Below are positions 6,385 through 9,888 of a stretch of 9,888 bases of DNA, piece by piece. A program made the translations under genes and the position numbers. The number at the start of each line of letters is the position of its first letter. Position 1 is the stretch's first letter. The notes under the pieces are model-generated. The model saw only the letters and a list, made by a program, of their open reading frames with translations. It made no database searches and was not told where the DNA came from. Source of the DNA: Anaerolineaceae bacterium (GTDB lineage Bacteria > Chloroflexota > Anaerolineae > Anaerolineales > Anaerolineaceae); the NCBI GenBank assembly GCA_021107195.1, contig JAIOTF010000056.1, positions 1 to 9,888 on the forward strand, written 5' to 3'.

Positions 6385-8169
6385 TTAATTGATCGTTACA
6401 GCATTAAAGTTGCAGACCTGTAAGCAGATACCGCAACGGACACACATATCAGGATCGATAGTATGAGTTTGGCGACGCTCGCCAGTGATGGCATCCACCG
6501 GGCAGTTGCGGGCACACACCGTACAACCAGTACAGGCGTCTTCAAGGATCTCGTAACGGATCATTGCCCGGCAAACTTTGGCGGGACATCGTTTTTCAAA
6601 AATGTGAGCTTCATATTCATCGCGGAAATGTTTCAAGGTGCTTTCAACCGGATTGGGGGCTCCCTGACCAAGACCGCAAAGACTATCTTGTTTGATCTGT
6701 TTGCAGAGCATTTCAAGCGTTTCGATATCGCCGGCTTTGCCTTTACCATCACAGATATCAGTCAGGATTTCCAGTAAACGCCGGGTTCCAACGCGGCACG
6801 GCACACATTTTCCACAGCTTTCTTCCTGGGTGAATTCCATGAAGAAGCGGGCAATATCGACCATACAGGTCTCTTCGTCCATGACGATCATGCCGCCGGA
6901 ACCCATCATGGAACCGGCTTGACTGAGGGACTCATAATCAACAGGCAGGTCGAGGTCTGAAGCAGGCAGACAGCCACCCATTGGACCACCAGTCTGAATC
7001 GCTTTGAAGTTCTTGCCGTTCTTGATGCCGCCACCGACTTCAAAGATGATCTCACGTAAAGTGATTCCCATGGGGACTTCGATCAAGCCGGTATTGTTTA
7101 CATCGCCAGCCAGGGCGAAAGTCTTTGTGCCCTTGCTGTGTTCTGTACCCATGCTGGCAAACCATTCTGCACCCTTGAGGATAACCTGCGGCACAGTGGC
7201 GTAAGTTTCAACGTTATTAATGTTGGTGGGTTGGTTCCAAAGGCCTTTGACGGCCGGGAAGGGCGGACGGGTGCGGGGTTCACCGCGTTTGCCTTCAATT
7301 GAAGCCATCAGGGCTGTTTCTTCACCGCATACAAAGGCGCCAGCACCCATACGAACTTCCAGATCGAAGGAAAAGTCTGATCCCAGAATATTGCTGCCCA
7401 ACAGACCGAATTCACGGGCTTGCTTGATGGCAATTCTGAGGGTGCGGACAGCTTCGGGATATTCAGCCCGGCAATAGATGTAGCCTTGACTGGAACCAAT
7501 GGCATAGGCAGCAATCGCCATGCCTTCAATGACTGCATGGGGATCACTCTCCAGGACGCGGCGATTCATGAACGCTCCCGGGTCACCTTCATCTGCATTA
7601 CAGATGATGTATTTGGGGCTGCCCTTGCTGCCACTCGCAAATTGCCATTTTCTGCCCGTGGGGAAACCTGCGCCGCCACGGCCGCGCAAGCCCGATTTTA
7701 ATACGGTATCGATGACTTCTTCGGGGGTCAGCTCTGAGATGGATTTTGCAAGGGCCATGTAGCCGTCAACGGCGATGTAATCTTCAATATTGCAGGGATC
7801 AATCACGCCGCAGTTGCGCAGCACAACGCGCACTTCTTTGGGTTTGGGTGGACCGAGTTCGTCATCTGATTTTGCCGCTTGCTCGACAAGGAATTTCTCG
7901 ACAGCGCGCCCTTTGAGAAAATGTTCTTTGACCAGGTTATGGATATCATCCTTGGTCAATTTGACGTAATGTACGCCTTCAGGATATACCATGATGTCGG
8001 GGCCATAAGCTGCGGGATCACCGATGCGCGATGTTTCGAGCACCTGTACTTCGCCGATCAAGCCCTGAGCAACGAGCTCATCGTTCAGGGCGTCAATGAT
8101 TTGATAGGCGCCTTTGGCCTGGCATTCAGGATCAATAGATACCAATATGTGTGAACGAAAAAAAGTCAT
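6385..8169 (-). CDS. hydB: HydB-type FMN/NADH-binding hydrogenase subunit with 2x[4Fe-4S] tail (594 aa)
   Basis: NuoF-family flavoprotein of the HydB type, the NAD(P)H- and FMN-binding subunit of multimeric hydrogenases. Domains in order: an N-terminal thioredoxin-like domain (about 1-95); the FMN/NADH core with GLRGRGGAGFPTGRKW (160-175), a NADEGDPGAF loop (191-200) and GAGAFVCGEETAL (275-287); the SLBB-like segment; a [4Fe-4S] site at C452, C455, C458 and C498; an AHI...CPAKVC segment (H522, C528, C533) likely to bind zinc in bifurcating relatives; and a ferredoxin domain with C546, C549, C552, C556 and C576, C579, C582, C586. The N-terminal domain keeps only C16 of the four usual cluster cysteines. 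I chose the ATG at 8169; a TTG six codons upstream falls inside the ribosome binding site. Normally such a gene is followed by an [FeFe] hydA, but here a hoxEFUYH-like set follows 40 nt later. Confidence 0.92.
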   Translation of the reverse strand: MTFFRSHILVSIDPECQAKGAYQIIDALNDELVAQGLIGEVQVLETSRIGDPAAYGPDIMVYPEGVHYVKLTKDDIHNLVKEHFLKGRAVEKFLVEQAAKSDDELGPPKPKEVRVVLRNCGVIDPCNIEDYIAVDGYMALAKSISELTPEEVIDTVLKSGLRGRGGAGFPTGRKWQFASGSKGSPKYIICNADEGDPGAFMNRRVLESDPHAVIEGMAIAAYAIGSSQGYIYCRAEYPEAVRTLRIAIKQAREFGLLGSNILGSDFSFDLEVRMGAGAFVCGEETALMASIEGKRGEPRTRPPFPAVKGLWNQPTNINNVETYATVPQVILKGAEWFASMGTEHSKGTKTFALAGDVNNTGLIEVPMGITLREIIFEVGGGIKNGKNFKAIQTGGPMGGCLPASDLDLPVDYESLSQAGSMMGSGGMIVMDEETCMVDIARFFMEFTQEESCGKCVPCRVGTRRLLEILTDICDGKGKAGDIETLEMLCKQIKQDSLCGLGQGAPNPVESTLKHFRDEYEAHIFEKRCPAKVCRAMIRYEILEDACTGCTVCARNCPVDAITGERRQTHTIDPDMCVRCGICLQVCNFNAVTIN

Positions 8170-8206
8170 ATTTGAAGTACCTTCCAAAACATAAAAGGTT
8201 TTGGAA
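8170..8206 (-). promoter_or_regulatory. Hairpin overlapping the ribosome binding site of the HydB-type gene
   Basis: A perfect 9-bp inverted repeat, TTCCAAAAC (8182-8190) and GTTTTGGAA (8198-8206), with a 7-base loop, fills most of the 50-nt gap before the HydB-type gene. In the minus-strand transcript the second arm ends in GGAA, part of the GGAAGG ribosome binding site (8180-8185) that lies 10 nt before the ATG at 8169. Folding would hide that site. No U-run follows, so this is not a terminator. It could tune translation of the downstream genes or mark an RNA processing point. Confidence 0.45.
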
Positions 8207-8219
8207 TTTCTCTCCTATC

Positions 8220-8591
8220 CTATTGAATTTCTATAACGTATTCTTTGACAATATTGCCATCAACGACATGTTCTTGCATGATCTGCTGGGCAATCTGGGT
8301 GGTAACCTTTCCATAGGACACTTTGGGTTTATCGCCTACGACGATCTGAATAATTGGTTCCCAGGAATCCATGCCGATATTGCTGGTTTGACGCACAGAG
8401 ATATCTTGCAGTTTTTCTTGCTCAATAAAGTCCAGAATGGCTTTCAAGGTTTCGCGAGCGCCGGCAACAATCCCGACGGTTCCCATTCCAATGATGATCT
8501 GGATTTTGCTTGCTGTGTTTTTGGCAGCTTGCTTTTTTAAAGCTTCTTCACGAACTCGCTTCAGGTCTTCCAGAGATTTGACTTTACTCAT
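8220..8591 (-). CDS. Cysteine-free thioredoxin-like ferredoxin homologue (HndB-like, 123 aa)
   Basis: Homologue of the small [2Fe-2S] thioredoxin-like ferredoxins found just before hydB in hydrogenase operons. The family shape is kept: a charged N-terminal helix (residues 5-25), GMGTxGIxAGARE (35-47), QTxxIGxxxxEP (68-79), and an SYGKVT...EHVVDGNIV tail (92-115). The protein contains no cysteine. From memory of the family, cysteines are expected where V39, N71 and D75 stand, so no [2Fe-2S] cluster can be bound in the usual way. The reading frame is intact and the rest of the fold is well conserved, which argues against a decaying gene. I chose the ATG at 8591 because GGGAG precedes it at good spacing; a 14-residue upstream extension has no such site and no family match. 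The next gene starts 50 nt later. A structural or regulatory role in the complex is inference. Confidence 0.85.
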   Translation of the reverse strand: MSKVKSLEDLKRVREEALKKQAAKNTASKIQIIIGMGTVGIVAGARETLKAILDFIEQEKLQDISVRQTSNIGMDSWEPIIQIVVGDKPKVSYGKVTTQIAQQIMQEHVVDGNIVKEYVIEIQ

Positions 8592-8650
8592 TTTTCTCTC
8601 CCAAAAATATGTTGAACGATAGGTTGAATCCATTGATTTTCTTGCAGGTT

Positions 8651-9202
8651 TCAGGTATTTGTTGCTTGCACATTTTCAATACCTGAAGCAATGTATTCAT
8701 TAAGAAAACCCAAGACGGCAGGGTCTGTCAATGAAATGCCTTCCAATTCTTTCTTGATGGGTTCATCATCAAATTCGAAGATGTTCCCATTGAAACCATA
8801 TTTCATCACCCAGTGCACATCGGGGTAGCCGATCAAGAGGCTGACCAAAGTGCTTTTCAGGTTTCCCAGGGGCATACGGTCAATGTGGCTGTTTTGGAAA
8901 ATTGCCGTTACGATCGTTCCCTGGCCTGGGGCGGATTGAATGTCGAAAGATCCGTTACAGGCTTCAGCAGCTGCTTTAAAAAGGGGGATGCCCAACCCAA
9001 CTTTCCGGGTTGTGCGGCTTGTAACGAAGGGATCCGTGATTCTGTTTAATCGTTCGGCATCCATTCCTTTGCCATCGTCTTCGACCTTCATTTGTAAAAT
9101 ATCTTGTACAGTGTCAAATAAAACTGTGATGGTGATGTTCTTTGCATTCGCAGCTACGCTGTTCTCGGCGATATCCAGGAGGTGCAGGGCCAACTCTTTC
9201 AA
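8651..9202 (-). CDS. Small HATPase_c ATP-binding protein of hydrogenase operons (183 aa)
   Basis: Stand-alone GHKL-type ATPase domain related to histidine kinases and anti-sigma kinases, without a sensor, a dimerisation/phospho-His domain or a receiver. Visible ATP-site motifs are the N box (DIAENS, residues 10-15), the G1 box (EDDGKGM, 41-47), a G2-like GLGIPLFKAAAE (69-80) and GQGT (93-96). The C-terminal part (about 105-183) is a family-specific extension. The start is a TTG at 9202: translation from it gives MKELALHLLDIAENS, the form expected for this family, and an in-frame TGA only eight codons upstream leaves no ATG or GTG. The ribosome binding site is weak (GAG, 8 bases away), and coupling to the preceding stop 14 nt upstream is likely. 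Proteins of this type recur between hydC and hydB in [FeFe] hydrogenase loci. Their target is unknown to me; a regulatory kinase or an assembly role is a guess. Confidence 0.85.
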   Translation of the reverse strand: MKELALHLLDIAENSVAANAKNITITVLFDTVQDILQMKVEDDGKGMDAERLNRITDPFVTSRTTRKVGLGIPLFKAAAEACNGSFDIQSAPGQGTIVTAIFQNSHIDRMPLGNLKSTLVSLLIGYPDVHWVMKYGFNGNIFEFDDEPIKKELEGISLTDPAVLGFLNEYIASGIENVQATNT

Positions 9203-9216
9203 CGCAGCAGCTCGAA

Positions 9217-9726
9217 TTATTTCTCAGTGATGGCGGATAAGATCTTTGGCAATTTGTTCGGTGTTACCTGTCCAAAAATCTCTTCGTCAACCACGATCAC
9301 AGGGGCCTGGCTGCAAACACCAACGCAGCGGCAGAGCTCAAAGGTGACTTTCCCATCCGGTGTTGTTTCTCCGGGCTCGATACCCAGCACTTGTTTGGTT
9401 TTGTCAATCAACTGCGGTGTGCCCCCGACGTAGCAAGCGGTTCCCATGCAGAATTTGACTGTGTGTTCGCCTCGAGGCGTTGTGGTGAAAAATGAATAGA
9501 ATGAAACGACGCCATGAACGGCGCTAACAGGGATTTGCAGCATTTGGGCTACATAGACTTGCATGGGTTCAGATACGTAACCGATCTGGCTTTGTAGTTC
9601 GTTAAGAACAATCATCGTTGAACCAGCGATTTTTTTGTTATCTGCGATAATCTGGTCGATGAGTTTCCTCTGTTTTGGATTTGTCAGAGGATCGTTTTCC
9701 GGGAGTTTCCCATTAATGTTATTCAT
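9217..9726 (-). CDS. hydC: NuoE/HydC-type [2Fe-2S] subunit of NAD-linked hydrogenase (169 aa)
   Basis: Thioredoxin-like [2Fe-2S] protein of the NuoE/HydC/HndA family. It normally pairs with a NuoF-type flavoprotein and sits beside the FMN in the cytoplasmic diaphorase part of the complex. The N-terminal half (about residues 15-80) is the helical region. The ferredoxin half carries the four expected ligands: C93 and C98 (CMGTAC), and C134 and C138 (C-x3-C followed by AP). Length is normal for the family. The ATG is preceded by GGAG at a 5-base spacing. It is the first gene of the operon. Its stop is only 14 nt before the ATPase gene and it lies two genes upstream of the HydB-type flavoprotein, its most likely partner. 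This arrangement is typical of [FeFe] hydrogenase (hydC...hydB) loci. It is clearly distinct in sequence from the second NuoE at 5874-6344. Confidence 0.9.
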   Translation of the reverse strand: MNNINGKLPENDPLTNPKQRKLIDQIIADNKKIAGSTMIVLNELQSQIGYVSEPMQVYVAQMLQIPVSAVHGVVSFYSFFTTTPRGEHTVKFCMGTACYVGGTPQLIDKTKQVLGIEPGETTPDGKVTFELCRCVGVCSQAPVIVVDEEIFGQVTPNKLPKILSAITEK

Positions 9727-9762
9727 TGTGGCTCCGATATTGTATTTATAAATTCCTGCGTA

Positions 9763-9791
9763 ATTCTAACACGACTTGTGAAAAAATGCAC
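9763..9791 (-). promoter_or_regulatory. Probable operon promoter with extended -10 element
   Basis: On the minus strand a TGTTAGAAT sequence ends at 9763. It gives a TAGAAT -10 hexamer (9763-9768) preceded by TG-N, an extended -10. Seventeen bases further upstream is GTGCAT (9786-9791), only a poor match to TTGACA, so the extended -10 would have to compensate. Transcription would start near 9756, leaving a leader of about 30 nt before the first ATG at 9726. That start has a GGAG ribosome binding site at 9732-9735, five bases away. Nothing else upstream in the window looks better. It was identified by eye. Confidence 0.45.
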
Positions 9792-9793
9792 TA
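9776..9793. promoter_or_regulatory. Possible redox-regulator operator (Rex/CRP-FNR-like inverted repeat)
   Basis: The plus strand reads TTGTGA-N6-GCACTA, an imperfect inverted repeat resembling TTGTGA-N6-TCACAA; the second half matches four of six bases. It overlaps the weak -35 position of the proposed promoter, where a repressor would block transcription. Rex, which senses the NADH/NAD ratio, is a plausible regulator for an NAD-linked hydrogenase, but the imperfect half-site means this could be chance. A separate perfect 8-bp palindrome, TGTTAACA, lies just upstream at 9797-9804. Confidence 0.25.
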
Positions 9794-9888
9794 TTATGTT
9801 AACAGCAATAACGAACACATGAGTTTTGTAAGGAAGTATTTAGCAGTTCCAAGCCTGTCTCTAAAAACGTGCGTGCATCCAGCTCCCA

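Noticed and set aside
6385..8169. Possibility that the locus encodes an [FeFe] hydrogenase
   Set aside because: No H-cluster protein (no HydA-type H-cluster cysteine motifs) is present; the only catalytic hydrogenase subunits are the [NiFe] HoxY and HoxH types.
8170..8187. Six-residue N-terminal extension of the HydB-type protein from a TTG
   Set aside because: The TTG lies within the GGAAGG ribosome binding site of the ATG at 8169, so the ATG is the sensible start.
8592..8633. Fourteen-residue upstream extension of the cysteine-free ferredoxin homologue
   Set aside because: The upstream ATG lacks a good ribosome binding site, the residues do not look like the family, and GGGAG sits correctly before the inner ATG.
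4194..9726. Recent tandem duplication of a nuoE-nuoF block
   Set aside because: The two NuoE and two NuoF proteins differ through most of their length, in domain content and in active-site loops, so they are old paralogues brought together, not a recent copy.

Overview
The window holds one tightly packed, nine-gene operon, all on the minus strand, read from about 9760 down to about 145. It encodes a cytoplasmic, NAD-linked hydrogenase system. In transcription order the genes are: a NuoE/HydC-type [2Fe-2S] protein (9217-9726), a small HATPase_c ATP-binding protein (8651-9202), a cysteine-free thioredoxin-like ferredoxin homologue (8220-8591), a HydB-type flavoprotein with a C-terminal 2x[4Fe-4S] domain (6385-8169), a second NuoE/HoxE (5874-6344), a second NuoF/HoxF without that tail (4194-5861), a long HoxU/NuoG-like iron-sulfur protein (2235-4181), and the [NiFe] hydrogenase small (1655-2200) and large (206-1636) subunits. 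Gaps between genes are 12-59 nt.

The operon joins two modules. The last five genes form a complete HoxEFUYH-like NAD-reducing [NiFe] hydrogenase (group 3d-like), with an enlarged HoxU that carries a NuoG-type molybdopterin-oxidoreductase fold. The first four genes look like the accessory and flavin part of a HydABC-type electron-bifurcating [FeFe] hydrogenase locus, but no H-cluster HydA is present. The only hydrogenase active site in the window is therefore [NiFe], served by two different NuoE/NuoF pairs. The likely chemistry is H2 exchange with NAD(H). Because a HydB-type subunit is present, ferredoxin may be a second partner (electron bifurcation/confurcation); that part is inference.

A second theme is repeated loss of iron-sulfur ligands in thioredoxin-like domains. 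The stand-alone ferredoxin homologue has no cysteine at all. The N-terminal thioredoxin-like domain keeps one of the usual cysteines in the HydB-type protein and none in the HoxF-type protein. Both stand-alone NuoE proteins keep all four.

Regulatory DNA: an extended -10 promoter with a Rex/CRP-like imperfect inverted repeat lies upstream of the first gene. A perfect 9-bp hairpin overlaps the ribosome binding site of the HydB-type gene. A perfect 15-bp hairpin, probably the terminator, lies 28 nt after the last stop codon. Positions 1-143 hold no gene I can support, only inverted repeats.

Organism: an anaerobic, probably fermentative bacterium of roughly 50% GC. The overall feel of the proteins suggests an uncultured Chloroflexota (Anaerolineae-like) lineage, but this is a weak inference with no marker gene to support it. 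Hydrogenase maturation genes (hyp, HoxW-type protease) are not in the window.
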